A DNA stretch of 64,000 bases from Prorocentrum cordatum (GCA_963575745.1 CAUYUJ010021673.1:1-64000), one strand, 5' to 3'. Shown: positions 28,641 to 39,565, counted from the first letter of the stretch. Notes: generated by a model not told the origin, from the sequence alone. Numbers and translations: made by a program.

Positions 28641-30140
28641 GAGGACGGCGACGGGGAAGGGCATGGCATGGATGAGAAGGGCGAGGAAAGGAGTAAAAGG
28701 GGGAAATGGAGGACAGATGGACGATGAGGACGGAAGGAGAGGGTGACGTCAAGGGGGATGGACAGAGGGACGAGGAGGAGGAAGATTTGGGAGCAGGGGG
28801 TGGAGGCGGCAGAGGCGGAGAGATGAGGAGGAACGGGAATTGGGATGGGAATGGGACCACAGACGAAGTCATGCCAAAGAAAAGGACAGAGAGAAGTTCA
28901 CCTGCCCGGCTTGCTCGAAAGATTTGAGGGCCCCCCGAGTTTGCCCGCCAAATTGACACCCGAGGAAAGTGAACGCCACTTGTAGAGGTTGACCGCCGCA
29001 TGTACCTAACACAGTAATGACTGTATTATGAAGCAAATCGCGCCTAGCATTGCACGCCCATTGCGTCCCACGAACACCATCCCCGCAGAAATACCCACCC
29101 GCCCGTTGCACGCGACAAAACAAGTGCCCCCCACTCAGTGCCGTAGTGTGTTGGCACACACCGAAGCTAGTGCATTGGCGTTACGGCGAGACTCGAGCGG
29201 GTGACGAAGCGCACAGCTTGCACACATCTAGGCAATTGGAGAACAGCCAGAAAGCTTGAAGGTACAACGTGGCACTATGCACGGTGTCCAGAACACAATA
29301 TAGCCAACCATAGAAAGTATAAATGTCCGTTTCTTGAAACGCCCAGTGCCGTAAGGGGGCAACAACATATGGACACACATGCAAACCACAACCGACTGCA
29401 CATTGCAATGCCCTCCCCAAGTGGAGATGGGAGATGCCAGCCAGCAGTGTAGCTGGTGGTGCCTGGCCCCAGCTGGGCGTGGAACTGACAACAGAAGTGC
29501 ACTCCCTAACGAGCCATGCCAAGGCCCCAGCGTCGAGGCTGATGGCCAGCTGCACCCACGACCTGACGATGAGAATCTGCACCCCGCGCTGACTCTGTCG
29601 CACAAGAATAACAACCAACATTCGAATATGTGACAGAGCAATATGAAACACAGCACATGCAATCCAATACAACGACAGTTGAAACATGAGAATGCACGGT
29701 CTCACAAGGCCTGCTGAGCATTAGACTTGAATTCGCTCATTCGTGCCATCGTGATCGTTTCGTGATTGGTTGATTTGCCGATCGGCGCGGGCCCTCGCAC
29801 CTCCCTCCACCCCCACCCATGGACCAGATCTTGGCTGGATTTGGCGCCTGTTTCGAGCAGGTGGGATCTCTTCCATGTGACGCACTGCTGCAAACAGAAC
29901 AGTCCCACCTAGTCAGAGGTCTGGAGCAGATTCCCTGTTCTTCCCCCCCCCTTCCGCCCAATGTCGAAACGCCGAATCAGAAAACGTTGACATCCCACGC
30001 CAGCAACCCTCGACAAATGCGAAAAGCATCATGGATTACCATGTGGCGGGAGCTCAAACACCACGCGAAGGCAAGTGGCTGGGCGCTCTATGACTACCTC
30101 GAGCCCAAAACGGTACGATGCCTTTTGCCACCTGTGCTTG
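28641..30140. other. Mostly unique non-coding DNA
   Basis: A GGA-rich tail reaches about 28,830. From 28,900 the sequence is lower in GC, rich in CACA/TGTG words, and has no convincing frame. At 29,773-29,800 it shares the 27-bp word TTGCCGATCGGCGCGGGCCC...TCGCACC with 33,274-33,300. A 150-codon frame at 29,819 (MDQILAGFGACFEQVGSLPC) is open but unsupported by any motif. Confidence 0.45.
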
Positions 30141-30639
30141 CGGGAGAGATGAGGAGGAGTAGGAGGAGAAGGAGGAGGAGGAGGCGGAGGAGGAGGGCAA
30201 CGACGAAGGTGCCGAGAGGAGGAGTGGGGAGGAGGAACAGCACGGGGAGGCGGGTGCGTGAGGACGGATGAGGATTGGGGACCGGGGGGGGATGACGGGG
30301 CCAGTTGATGAGGCGCAGATGGACCGGCTTCGTTGTTGGATCGAAGGCCCCAAAGGTGAAAGAGAAGGAGCGGGGGGGTGAGAAAAGAAGAGTGAAGAAA
30401 GGAGAATGAGAAAGAGGACCAGCGTAAGCCCAGGATGCATCAACGATGTTGCAGCACACCCTTCAGTCCCAAGTCCCTTCGTGAGAGGTCCCTGCCCTGC
30501 AAGCCTGCCTTTTCACGACGAAGAGCGCCCCCTGGAAAGACGGAGCACCCCACGGGCCTGCAGCTAAGGCGAGATCCCTGCTTTGGAAAGGACTTGCCTT
30601 GTACAAGTTCAGTGAGTTGCACGGAGTCCGCAAAGGTTT

Positions 30640-31800
30640 TAGCCAACAGATCAACGATGTATCCAGCGAGAGCCCCGTTTTGAAAAGGAATCGCCTCTCG
30701 CCCGTGAAACTGTTCCCTTAGCCTACGTGTCTGGCCATACACCTGAGCACGCGTGAAGCGAGAGCTCCATGTTGGAAGGGCACCGCCTTCACCTGCGCAG
30801 GTGTCTTACAGTGAGCGGCTTGGATGAGAAACACTTACTTTTCAAAAGGGGCTCGGGCGTTCCTTAGGCTTGCATGCGTTATTCACCGTTTCTGATGATG
30901 ATGCGTCATTTATTATTCGTCGTTCCGTATGCGTGATTCCTTGGGAGGAAGGGGCTTCGTTCCTTATTTATCGTTCCTTAGGTCAGGCCGATGGCTGTAT
31001 GTGGTCAACCTTCTGGTCGTTTAGGTGGAGCAGTTCTCAGGCGAGGGGCGCAGCGTGAACGGTGGCGAGCGTTTGAGACGGATGTGCGCTGCGCTCTGGC
31101 GAGAGCCCTTTCCAAACAAGCTGAGTCGCCCTCCATCCTCGCAGATGCTGCAGTACCTTAGAAGACGCATGCGCGCTGCGCTCAAAGGTTGGAGTTCCTC
31201 TTGAAGACAACAAGGGGTACATCAACACGTTTGCTAAAGAGGAGTGCATCAACAGGGGGTGCATCAACCAAGTGAGTGGGCTTAGGCCCCCCCCCCGGCA
31301 GCTCCCTCGCGGAGCCACTAGCCGGCTTCCCTTCCGTTCCGTTCCGTTCCGTTTGACAACAACGTCCCAACCACCCACCCCCACCCTTCCATCTTGGTAA
31401 GACCAACGTGCGAGGTCGCTAGCGCGAGAGCCGCATTTTCATAAGGAAACGCCTTCTAGCCTTGTATTTGCAACCAGCTTTGAAGACGAATCTTCTCCAG
31501 GTCGCTAAGGCGGGAGTTTGTTTTGAAAACGTTTTCTTCTTCATCCTTGTAATTGTTGCAAGCTTTTATGACGAATGAATGCAGCGTTGCTGTGAGAGCT
31601 CAATTTTGGAAAGCCACCCCTGTGCACCCTGGAGGCTATTGCAAACATTTGGGACGAATGTGCGCGGCGCTAATGCGGGGAAGCCTCAATCTGAAAAGTC
31701 CCCGCCACCCTCCATCTTGGCAGCTGCTACAGATTTCAAGCTTCAGGATCAGTCAGGGGAAACATGTCAGGCGCAACGCCCAGCCTGATTTACCCACACG
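30640..31800. repeat. Decayed tandem repeat, unit about 85 bp
   Basis: Words GCGAGAGC(T/C)CC, TTTTGGAAAG(G/C)CACCGCC, CCACCCTCCATCTTGGCAG and GACGAATGTGCGCGGCGCT recur in the same order at roughly 85-bp steps. Clear units lie near 30,665, 30,750, 31,060, 31,150, 31,420, 31,580 and 31,660. The copies are strongly diverged and no frame is conserved between units, so this is not a protein repeat. Confidence 0.6.
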
Positions 31801-31989
31801 TCTGGGGGTGCGACGGGGAGCAGTTATCTTGAGGGAAAAGGCATGCAGGAGGCAAGAGGGGCAGAAGCGGAAGGGGGACGGCGACAAGGTCGGAGGAGCA
31901 GGAGTAGAGGAATGATGAGGGGCGGGATCGTGTCGTAGGTCTCCGCGCGCCCCGACAAGGCCAGAAACAAAAAACATTCAAATGCCTGT

Positions 31990-32350
31990 ATCTTCCGGGA
32001 GGAGGAGTAGGAGCAGGAGGAGGAGGAGGAGGAGGAGGAGGAGGACGCGCGGAGGCGTGCCCTCGGCGATGGCGGCCGGCAGGCCGCAAGCCGGAGCCCC
32101 GGCGACGGCGACGGACGGGGAGGAGCCAGCCCAGGGCGCGGAGGCTCTGCGCGCAGAAGGGGGGCAGGGCGGCGCGGACGGCGGCGTGCGGCGGCGGCGT
32201 CGTCGGCGACGCGGTTGGGGGAGGCGCGTCGCGGGGGGTTCTCGTCGCCACGCCCAGGCGGGGCTCCTCCTCCTCCTCCTCCTCCTCCTCCTCCTGCTCC
32301 TCCTCCTCCTCCTCCTCCTCCTCCTCCTCCTCCTCCTCCTCCTCCTGCCG
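31990..32350. repeat. GGA array, GC-rich core, CTC array (inverted arrangement)
   Basis: GGA triplets at 31,995-32,050 and CTC triplets at 32,265-32,345 are inverse to each other around a GC-rich core, so the block could fold back. A plus frame in the core reads SAMAAGRPQAGAPATATDGE then EPAQGAEALRAEGGQGG. This might be an exon start, but it has no other support. Confidence 0.7.
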
Positions 32351-32479
32351 GGCGTGGGCTCTGGGAGGCGTCGGGCTTCTGGGGGGCGGTTCTGGCTTTG
32401 GTCGCCGAGCGCGCTCCACGACTCTCGCAGAGTGCCTACTCGCAATCGTCCGGACAGCGCATGCCCGTTTTCGAGGTAG

Positions 32480-33046
32480 TTCATCGTGGGCCCCCCGCGG
32501 CGGAGCTGGGCCATTTGCGAGCAGTCACTCTGCGAGCAGTGGAGCGCGCTCGTCTATTTGGGGGTGCGCTGCCTGGGATGTCCGGCGCCTCGGCCGGGCG
32601 CGGTTCGGCAGGCTAGGCTGACCAGGACGCGGCTCCGGAAGGGGCCCGGGAGTCTCATTGGCGGTGAGGCGGGGGGCGGGGCGTCTGCCTGCTGGCCCGG
32701 CAGGCGGGCATAGGCTCTCGGCCCTCTCTCAGGGGAGCGAACAATGGCATATGCTCGAGTTTGGGGGAAATTTCGAGGATGCTTTGCAAATAGTCTGGGG
32801 GCGATTTTTGACAATGTTTGTTTGTTTGTCCCCCCATTTTTGGAGTATTTATGCATTTTTCGTCAAACATCCGCCTGCAGGGGGACCTAAGATTAGTAGG
32901 TCGACCCTGCCCAAACAAGGGTACCCTTGTGTCCTGTGTCTCGCGACCCATGCCCCCTACGTTCCACTGGCACTTTGGCCATCGGGAGGGTCTTGTGTCC
33001 TCTCGAGGGTCCTCTCCAATCCACCCCGACTGTGAACAAAAACTTC
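32480..33046. other. Non-coding; hairpin-TIR right end and a dispersed repeat
   Basis: At 32,869-32,892 TCCGCCTGCAGGGGGACCTA ends a stretch with the internal vocabulary of the hairpin family (AATAGTCTGGGGGCGATTTTTGACAATG); no left end is seen. At 32,905-33,010 a sequence beginning CAAGGGTACCCTTGTGTCCT is shared with 55,110-55,210. No gene is recognised. Confidence 0.5.
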
Positions 33047-33175
33047 GAGGTCCGCGCGGATGCCGCGGATGGGCGTTGGACCCCCCTCCCTGTCGCGCGG
33101 AGCGCGCCAGGGGCGGCGCCGGAGGCGCCGCTTCGGGGGGCTCCAGCGCGGATCCGAGCAATCTGCGCGGACCTA
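33047..33175. repeat. Fold-back element, GGTCCGCGCGGA family, copy 2
   Basis: The left arm GAGGTCCGCGCGGATGCCGC is mirrored by GCGGATCCGAGCAATCTGCG then CGGACCT. Inner arms GCGCCGGAGGCGCC also pair. The trailer GTCTATGTCGGTGCTCGCTTCC follows, as in the copies at 17,294 and 34,936. It has no ORF. Confidence 0.7.
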
Positions 33176-33640
33176 TGAGTTTTAGCGTCTATGTCGGTGC
33201 TCGCTTCCCTAAGGTAGGGGGGCATCGACCCTCGGCCCTTTCTCCTCGTGATCGGGTTTTTAGTCGTTGTTTTGCCGATCGGCGCGGGCCCTCGCACCCC
33301 CCCCCTTCGGATGCAACTCCTGGGAGGTCAAATTCCGATTTTGCCCTGGTCCGAAATCCGGCTTAATCCCTCTTAATCTGGCTTAACCCCGCTCAATCTT
33401 GCTGAATCTGGTTTAATCCCGCTTAGTCCAAGGCCCACTCCGGCGTCAGAGCCCCCCAATGGGGCTTAATCCTAGTCAATCTTTCCGACGAAGACCTCCC
33501 TAGTAGTTGCCTCCTAACCCCCCCCTCCCCCCTCCATGGTGCTTATGTCATTGCTTGTTTCCCTGGGAGGGTTTGCGGGCACGGGCCCTGGGCCCCTTCT
33601 CTCTCCCTCCGGTCCAGAGAGCCCCATGGAAAGTTTCCGT

Positions 33641-33932
33641 GAAGTCGGGCGTGTCCTCCTACAGGGGGAGAACTCCAAAAATAGTGGAAACATACAATTT
33701 TGGGACGATTCTCCTATGTGGTTTACACTATTTTTGGGGACGAGTTTTCTTATGTAGTGTTCGTATTGGTTTTCTTATGTGGTTCCGATTTTCTGATGTG
33801 ATTTACATTATTTCAGAAACAGTTTGGGAACGATTTTTCTTGTGTGGTTTTCAATATGTTGGGGCATTTGTGTTGACCATTCTGCTTTCTTCCTCCAGGG
33901 CCCGCCTGCAGGAGGACAGGCCCGACCCAAAG
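33641..33932. mobile_element. Hairpin-TIR element, CGGGCCTGTCC family
   Basis: The left end is GAAGTCGGGCGTGTCCTCCT then ACAGGGGGAGAA. The right end is CCCGCCTGCAGGAGGACAGG then CCCGACCCAAAG. The interior has the family words CCAAAAATAGTG and TTTGGGACGATT. AAAGTTTCCG (33,630-33,639) and AAAGCTCCCG (33,929-33,938) may be a diverged target duplication (8 of 10). An exon-like island follows immediately to the right. Confidence 0.7.
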
Positions 33933-33938
33933 CTCCCG

Positions 33939-34104
33939 ATCCCCCCTGGGCGGCCGCCCGCTTGCGTGGAGGAAGGCCGCCCCTCTCGCCCCACCCCGTC
34001 CGGCACGCCGCCGCGAGGTCGCCTGGCGGGCCACGATGGGGTACGAGCAGCTCCTGAGCCTGCAGCAGAGCCAGCACGCCCTGGACCTGCGCAGGCAACA
34101 AGCG
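33939..34104 (+). CDS. Short coiled-coil-like exon between two hairpin elements
   Basis: The clearest part reads TMGYEQLLSLQQSQHALDLR then RQQA, with an ATG at 34,036 and a Gln/Leu heptad-like pattern. It is preceded in the same frame by EVAWRA. The island is bordered on the left by the right end of one hairpin element and on the right, without a gap, by the left end of another (34,105). No stop occurs in it. This is what an exon trapped between two introner-type introns would look like. The protein family is unknown. Confidence 0.45.
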
Positions 34105-34887
34105 TTAAGTCGGGCCTGTCCCTCTACATGGGAAGTGTTCAAAAATAATATTATCCCAGTGCGACCCTACCTAGGAGTTGGAGCATTTAGGAAAGCAACA
34201 TCTACATCTACACCGACAGCTACATTTACATCTACACCTGCATCTATGATATGCTATGCTATGCTAGGATATGCTATGATATGCTATGCTATGATGTGCT
34301 GAAGTATGCTATGCTATGTTATCATATGATTGGCTATGATATGCTATGCTATGATGTGCTAATGCTGCGTTAAGCTATGCTGCGCTAAGCTAAGACTAAG
34401 CCAAGCTAAGGGGGCGCTATGCTAAGCTATGCTAAGCTATGCTATGCAATACTGTGCTATGTTATGATATGCTGTGCTATGCCATGCCATGCTATGCTAT
34501 GCTACGCTAAGCTAAGCTACATTAGGCTAAGCTAAGCTAGGCTAAGCTAAGCGAAGCGAAACTAAGGTAAGCCAAGCTAAGCTAAGCTGAGCTAAGCCAA
34601 GCTAAGCTAAGCCAAGCTAAGCTAAGACGAGATAAGCTAAGCCACGCTAAGGGAGCGCGACTGGGGGAACCGCGGGGCGGGGACCGGGGGAACCGCCCGG
34701 GGCGTGTAGCACTCCCCGGCCCCTTTAAGCTAAGAGAGTAAGAACCCTCTAGGCAGAGCCTAGGTAGGGAAAAAAACAGTCTGGGGACGATGTGTTGACC
34801 ATCTTTGGGCATTTGTTGGGCATTTTTGGGGTCGTTTTAATTTTTCGTCCAAAATCCGCCTGTAGGGTGACAGGCCCGACCTGAAAT
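34105..34887. mobile_element. Hairpin-TIR element with 5-bp target duplication AAGCG
   Basis: The left end is TTAAGTCGGGCCTGTCCCTC then TACATGGGAAG. The right end is TCCGCCTGTAGGGTGACAGG then CCCGACCTGAAAT. AAGCG lies exactly outside both ends (34,100-34,104 and 34,888-34,892). The interior carries family words (TTCAAAAATAATATT; GTCTGGGGACGATGTG near 34,771) and a long GCTAT/GCTAA microsatellite. It has no ORF. The duplication gives no canonical GT or GC donor in register with an AG acceptor, so splicing is not proved. Confidence 0.8.
34240..34650. repeat. GCTAT and GCTAA pentanucleotide arrays
   Basis: GCTAT/GATAT units to about 34,370 are followed by GCTAA/GCCAA units to about 34,650. They are inside the hairpin element and explain most of its length. 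Confidence 0.92.
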
Positions 34888-34935
34888 AAGCGCACAAGAC
34901 TAGGGGAACGAACGATGACTTGAACATAACATTTC

Positions 34936-35064
34936 GGTTGTCCGCGCGGATTGCTCGGATCCGCGCTGGGGTCTCCTGGCGCCGCCTCCGGCGCCGCCCC
35001 CGGCGCGCTCCGCGCGCCAGGGAGGGGGGTCCGGCGCCGGTCCGAGAAATCCGCGCGGACCTCC
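34936..35064. repeat. Fold-back element, GGTCCGCGCGGA family, copy 3
   Basis: The left arm TTGTCCGCGCGGATTGCTCG then GATCCGCGC is inverse to CCGGTCCGAGAAATCCGCGC then GGACCTCC. The inner GGCGCCGCC/GGCGCC blocks pair too. It is followed by TTTATGTTTATGTCATTGTT then CGCTCCCC, the family trailer. It sits 49 bp beyond the hairpin-TIR element. Confidence 0.72.
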
Positions 35065-35151
35065 AACTTTTTATGTTTATGTCATTGTTCGCTCCCCCAG
35101 AGAAGCGTGCAGTAATGCGTCGCAGCTGTGCCGACGCCCCGGACTTTTGAA

Positions 35152-35379
35152 CAGTGGCGAAGCGTCCTGGCTTTCCTACAGGCCCACCAAGACATGGTCT
35201 GAGACCCTTTGCGGTCTGCACGAAGTGTTCTTCGAACACTTCTGGCTGGGACCGTCTTCTTTTAGCGCATCGAGTGTATACTCCAAGGACCTGATTTTTG
35301 TTTTTGGACCATTTTGGGGTTCTAAAAGCATTTCCTGGTAGGACTCTAGGCATGCCGGGACGGTCTGCCTCTGCTCAAG
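35152..35379. mobile_element. Dispersed 230-bp element with imperfect terminal inverted repeats, copy 2
   Basis: Same ends as 19,140-19,371 (CAGTGGCGAAGCGTCCTGGC at the left, ATGCCGGGACGGTC and CTGCTCAA at the right). The internal palindrome GTGTTCTTCGAACAC is conserved. The sequence between has diverged in bases, but the order of motifs (GGCTGGGACCGTC, TTTTA, GGTTCT) is kept. Confidence 0.6.
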
Positions 35380-35479
35380 GACTTGCTGTGGCAAAAAGCG
35401 CACAACACAACAGTTCGTCTCCGCTGTGCCGTCGAGGTCGCTCCCCCAATATCGGATGTTTTGAGATTGTCACCAACAC

Positions 35480-36390
35480 CAAGATCGGCAGTGTGCCTCC
35501 ACCCAGGGAAGGCGATCCCGATCTCGGTGATGGTGGTGATACTCTGGCGTCCAAGGTGGCCGAACTATTACCGCCAGCACCGTCATCAACGATCCTCTTC
35601 CCCCCTGTGGAGGCAACCTCCTTTGTCGGTGCTGATGCCCATTTCCAGGCCCCCAGAAATACACTGAAGACCGCTCCGCCACAGCTTCAAGACTCGGGCC
35701 GAACGAAAGGGGGGGATACGGAAAGGGAGGGTTACGAAATCTGCTGCATGCAGCTGGTTTCGGCCCCGCCGCCAGGCCCAGTCCTCGATACGTGGGCGCC
35801 TCCCGGCGCCGGGAGGCGCCGGGAAAATCAGCTACGTGAACTGATTCTCAAACCCCCCCTTGCGATCCCCCCTTTCGCCCGGCCCGAACTTCCTGTGTTG
35901 GTGTTGGTGCCCATGCCCAGGCCTCCAGCAATGCACCGAAGGCCGCTCTTGCCACCGCTTCAGGGCCAGCCGGCGGGGGGGACGCCTGGCTCCGGAGCGC
36001 CCCCCGGGCGGGGGGGGAGGGCCCGAGAGGCTCGGCGCGCGGGGAGGCCGCGGAACCCTCTGCCGCCCCCCTCTCTCGGCGAGGATGGGGCAGGCAGGAG
36101 CCATGCCCCTCCACAGTCGGGGGCGGCCAAGAGGGGGGTGATGACCAGGGGGCGGTGGATCTCATGGCGAGGGCCATGGCATCTCCCCAGATTTCATGGC
36201 GCCTCCTCTTATTTCAGTACGTTCCCTGGTCCCCCCCTGGTCCGCACACATGCCTCGGGCCATGATTTGCACACGCTCCTCTTGGACGCCCCCCTCTTGG
36301 ACGTTCCCGATACAGGAGGACTATCCAACAATAGCCCCCAAAATTATCCTGGCGAAGGTCCCAACCATATGCAGGTGTGGGTACCGTAAT
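35480..36390. other. Dispersed-repeat mosaic, no gene accepted
   Basis: Includes copies of a family with TGGTGTTGGTGCCCATTTCC then AGGCC (near 35,630 and 35,905; also 63,075). The related GATCCCGATCTCGGTGATGG is near 35,513 and 39,448. The 76-bp block at 35,695-35,770 is nearly identical to 63,925-64,000. Open frames cross the mosaic without protein features. Confidence 0.5.
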
Positions 36391-36409
36391 TGTGAATATC
36401 TGCTTCGGT

Positions 36410-37600
36410 GAAGCTCCCTATGGGGCCACGAAGCGCTGCACTGGGCGGGGGGGAACGCTGTACTGTGTGGGTAGTGTGCCGAATTGGGTTTCCGGGACGC
36501 ATGCGGACGGTCCCATTGAGGGCTTCGGTGGAGCTCCATACCGGGCCACGAAGCGCTCTACTGAGTGAGTGAAAATGCTAAATTGGGTTACCGGGACGCA
36601 TGCGGACGGTCCCACTGGGGGCTTCGGTGGAGTCACCTGTGGGGCAGCGAAACGCTGCACTGCGCGGGTGAAAATACCAAATTACATTTCCCGGACGCAT
36701 ACGGACGGTGGCATTGGGGCCTTGGGTGGAGCCCCCTATGGGGCCACGAAACGCTGCACTGGGTGGGTGAAAATGCCAAATTGGGCTTCAAGACGCATGC
36801 GGACGTGGGCACTGGGGCCTTCGGTGGAGCTCCCTATGGGGCCACGAAGCGCTGTATTGGGTGGGTGAAACGCAGGGAGGAGGAGGAGGAGGAGGGCCAC
36901 GAAACGCTGTACTGGGTGTGCGGGACGCATGCGGACGGTAGCCTTGGGACCTTCGGTGGGGCTCCCTATGGGGCCACGAAACGTTGTACTGGGTGTGCGG
37001 GACGCATGCGGACGGTAGCACTGGGACCTTCGGTGGGGTTCCCTATGGGGCCACGAAACGTTGTACTGTGTGGGTGAAACGCAGGGAGGAGGGGAAGGAG
37101 GGCCACGAAACGCTGTACTGGGTGTGCGGGACGCAGGCGGACGGTAGCACTGGGACCTTCGGTGGAGCTCCCTATGGAGCCACGAAACGCCGTACTGGGT
37201 TTGCGGGACACATGCGGACGGTAGCACTGGGACGTTCGGTGGGGCTCCCCCTATGGGGCCACGAAACGCTGTACTGGGTTTGCGGGACACATGCGGACGA
37301 TAGCACTGGGACCTTCGGTGGGGTTCCCTATGGGGCCACGAAGCGCTGTATTGGGTAGGTGAAACGCAGGGAGGAGGGGGAGGAGGGCCACGAAACGCTG
37401 TACTGGGTGTGCGGGACGCATGCGGACGGTAGCACTGGGACCTTCGGTGAAGCTCTATGGGGCCACGAAACGCTGTACTGGGTGTGCGGGACGCATGCGG
37501 ACGGTAGCACTGGGACCTTCGGTGGGGCTCCCTATGGGGCCACGAAGCGCTGTACTGGGTGTGCGGGACGCATGCGGACGGTAGGGAGGAGGGGGGGGGG
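36410..37600. repeat. Tandem repeat with GGCCACGAARCGCTGTACTG unit
   Basis: Units of about 85-100 bp carry GGGACGCATGCGGACGGTAG, CTTCGGTGGAGCTCCCTATG and GGCCACGAAACGCTGTACTG in fixed order. Left units (36,410-36,850) are more diverged. From 36,890 the copies are almost identical and are broken three times by a short GTGAAACGCAGGGAGGAGG cassette. The repeat is open in several frames on both strands. No gene is supported. Confidence 0.9.
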
Positions 37601-37639
37601 CACGAGATGAGGAGAACGCGGGGACCGTCTCTTCAAAAC

Positions 37640-37885
37640 GAGGACCCAACACCACAGGATGGTTGGGAAAAATTGTATGGGGACGATTGATGGACTGTTT
37701 TCGGATATGGTTGGCCTCCTTTCGAAAAGAAGAATCGTCCCCAATCCGCCTGTAATAGAGGGACACGCCCCCAAAAATAGTATGGGGACGTTTGTTCACT
37801 ATGTTCGAATATGTTTCGCCTATCTTCGAACACATAATCGGCCCACATCCGCCTAGAATAGGGGGCACGCCCGACCTAAAGCTAT
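37640..37885. mobile_element. Two nested or tandem right ends of the hairpin-TIR family
   Basis: ATCCGCCTGTAATAGAGGGA then CACGCC at 37,741-37,766 and ATCCGCCTAGAATAGGGGGC then ACGCCCGACCTAAAG at 37,850-37,882 both resemble right termini. Each follows the internal words GTATGGGGACG and CGAAAAGAAGAATCG or CGAACACATAATCG. Left ends are absent, so these are truncated copies, one perhaps formed by duplication of the other. Confidence 0.6.
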
Positions 37886-37984
37886 GCTAGGATGCCCGGG
37901 CGCCGTCGTGAAGTGTCATCGAAACCTCGTTCGAGGACGGCTGGCACTCTTCAGAGCAAGTGGAGATGCAGACTATGTAGTCGG

Positions 37985-38155
37985 AGGTTGGTAGACCTCC
38001 TACCCTGACACGTCGATTAGCGAATTGGCCGTTTTCGTTTCGCGAGGGGGCGTTGCGGCCGTCATTTTTGTGGGTCCAGGTCCGTCGGTTTCGGTCCTAG
38101 GCCGTTTTGACTAAAGGGTGGTTTACTAAAGGGAGGTTTGTTCACCGCCGATGTA
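37985..38155. repeat. ACACGTCGATTAG dispersed repeat, copy 1
   Basis: Starts CCTACCCTGACACGTCGATT and continues GCGAATTGGCCGTTTTCG, GCGAGGGGGCGTTGCGGCCG and AAAGGGAGGTTTGTTCACC. Two more copies lie at 39,570-39,750 and 63,537-63,705 in the same orientation. It has no coding potential and no terminal repeats. Confidence 0.75.
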
Positions 38156-38349
38156 GTCGAATTGTGCGCGTTGCCTTTTTCGAACGCCCTTCATGCCATG
38201 TATTGGAGGTCCTCTTGGAACGGCTGTGGGCTGCTTCAGGCCACGTTGGGCAGAACCGCGCGGCTCGGACGGTCTTCGGGCTCCTCTGCATTATGTTGCA
38301 ATGGGTCGTGGCTTCGGGGACGCGATCATGGAGCAATTTTACTGGGACT

Positions 38350-38850
38350 CGTTGCCTCGGGGGCGCGGGCACGATGTAGTTCACTGGATGTCGCGGTCTC
38401 GGCGCGCACGAAGCATTTTTTCAAGGGATCGGGGCCTCGGGGACGCGAGCATCGTCTAATTTCCAGCGATCGGGGCCTCGGAGACGCGAGACTGGTGTAC
38501 TTTAACCGGGGATCGTGGCCTCGGGGACGCGAACAAGTATGGAGTGATTTGCTGGCGATCGCGGCTTCGGGAACGTCCATATTGCATAATTCACTCGTGA
38601 TCGCGGCCTCGGGGGCGCAAATATTGTACAATTCAGTAGGGAGCGCGGCCTCGGCGACGCGAACATGGGATAAAGTACGAGGGGGAGCGTGGCCTCTGGG
38701 ACGAGGATCTTGAATTATTTACGAGGGAGCGTGGCCTGCGAAACGCAAGTATTGTGTAATTTGCATTAGATCGTGCCTCGGCGATGCGAACATCGCGTAT
38801 TTTAACGAGGGATCGTGGCCTCGAGGGCGCAGGCATTTTTCTAGTCCCGC
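38350..38850. repeat. Tandem repeat, unit about 42 bp (GATCGYGGCCTCGGGGACGC)
   Basis: GGCCTCGG cores at 38,433, 38,474, 38,517, 38,563, 38,605, 38,647, 38,691 and 38,733 show a 41-46 bp step. The GC-rich core alternates with an AT-richer ATTGTGTAATTTA-like half. The copies are diverged. Confidence 0.85.
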
Positions 38851-38879
38851 GTCCCCGCAGAAGTTCTGAGCACGCGATC

Positions 38880-39565
38880 CAGTGAAGGTAAAAGACTACT
38901 TTATAGCGCCCCCCCTCGCGCGGACAGTAACAATTGACAGTAGGAAGCAGAAAACAGGCATGTAACATGGGAGACTTGAAACTTGGAACTGGAGCAGGGA
39001 GCAGCAAGCTTATTCCACGCATCCTGATGTCCCCACAAGGGAGCCAGCGGATTTGCAGCAGCGATTCGATCGTGCATTCGCTGCGGATGCCGAAATGGTC
39101 CCATCCGATAAAGGCCTAAGGGTGGTTTCGTTATTTGTCCGAGGGTCCACGACAAAATAGTTGGCGCCTCGCGTATTTCTACCAGCCCATCCAAAAATGC
39201 TTGAGCCAATGAAAAAACAGGAGGAAGGGGGCGGGAGCTAACATCACCATTCGAGTTGCCCTGATCAGGGAGCAGCATGCAGTCACGCTCCAGAAGCTTC
39301 TCGTAGGCATCTTGGGAACATCGTGGGGCCCTCAGAGGACCATATTGGCGGCCTTGCGATCTGATCGAGGCCCACCCACTGGGGAGGGGTTTCGCTCCTC
39401 TTCCGAGGGCCCTTCGGAGGTGTGCCACCACCGAGGGAAGATGATCCCGATCTCGGTGATGGTGGAGATATTCGGGCTTCCGAGACGGCCGAAAGATTGG
39501 AACCAACGCCAGCATCTGGGACCCCAGGTAGAGGCACCTCCCTGTGTTTGAGGCCCCAGAGGGGC
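38880..39565. other. No gene; scattered short repeats
   Basis: Near 39,165-39,290 it shares CGCGTATTTCTACCAGC and CGAGTTGCCCTGATCAGGGA with 45,260-45,325. CTTGAGCCAA at 39,200-39,209 resembles the inverse SL end, but only over 10 bp. At 39,420-39,560 lies a copy of the GATCCCGATCTCGGTGATGG family. Confidence 0.45.

Noticed and set aside
27080-29001. Long Ser/Pro/Glu/His-rich ORFs on both strands
   Set aside because: They follow CTC, GGA and GAT microsatellites, and all frames are open for the same reason.
36410-37600. Tandem repeat as repeat-protein gene (ORFs on minus strand)
   Set aside because: Units change length by non-multiples of three and the inserted cassette breaks any continuous frame.
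39200-39209. CTTGAGCCAA as a minus-strand SL relict
   Set aside because: Only 10 nt match. It lies in a dispersed repeat without a coding sequence downstream.
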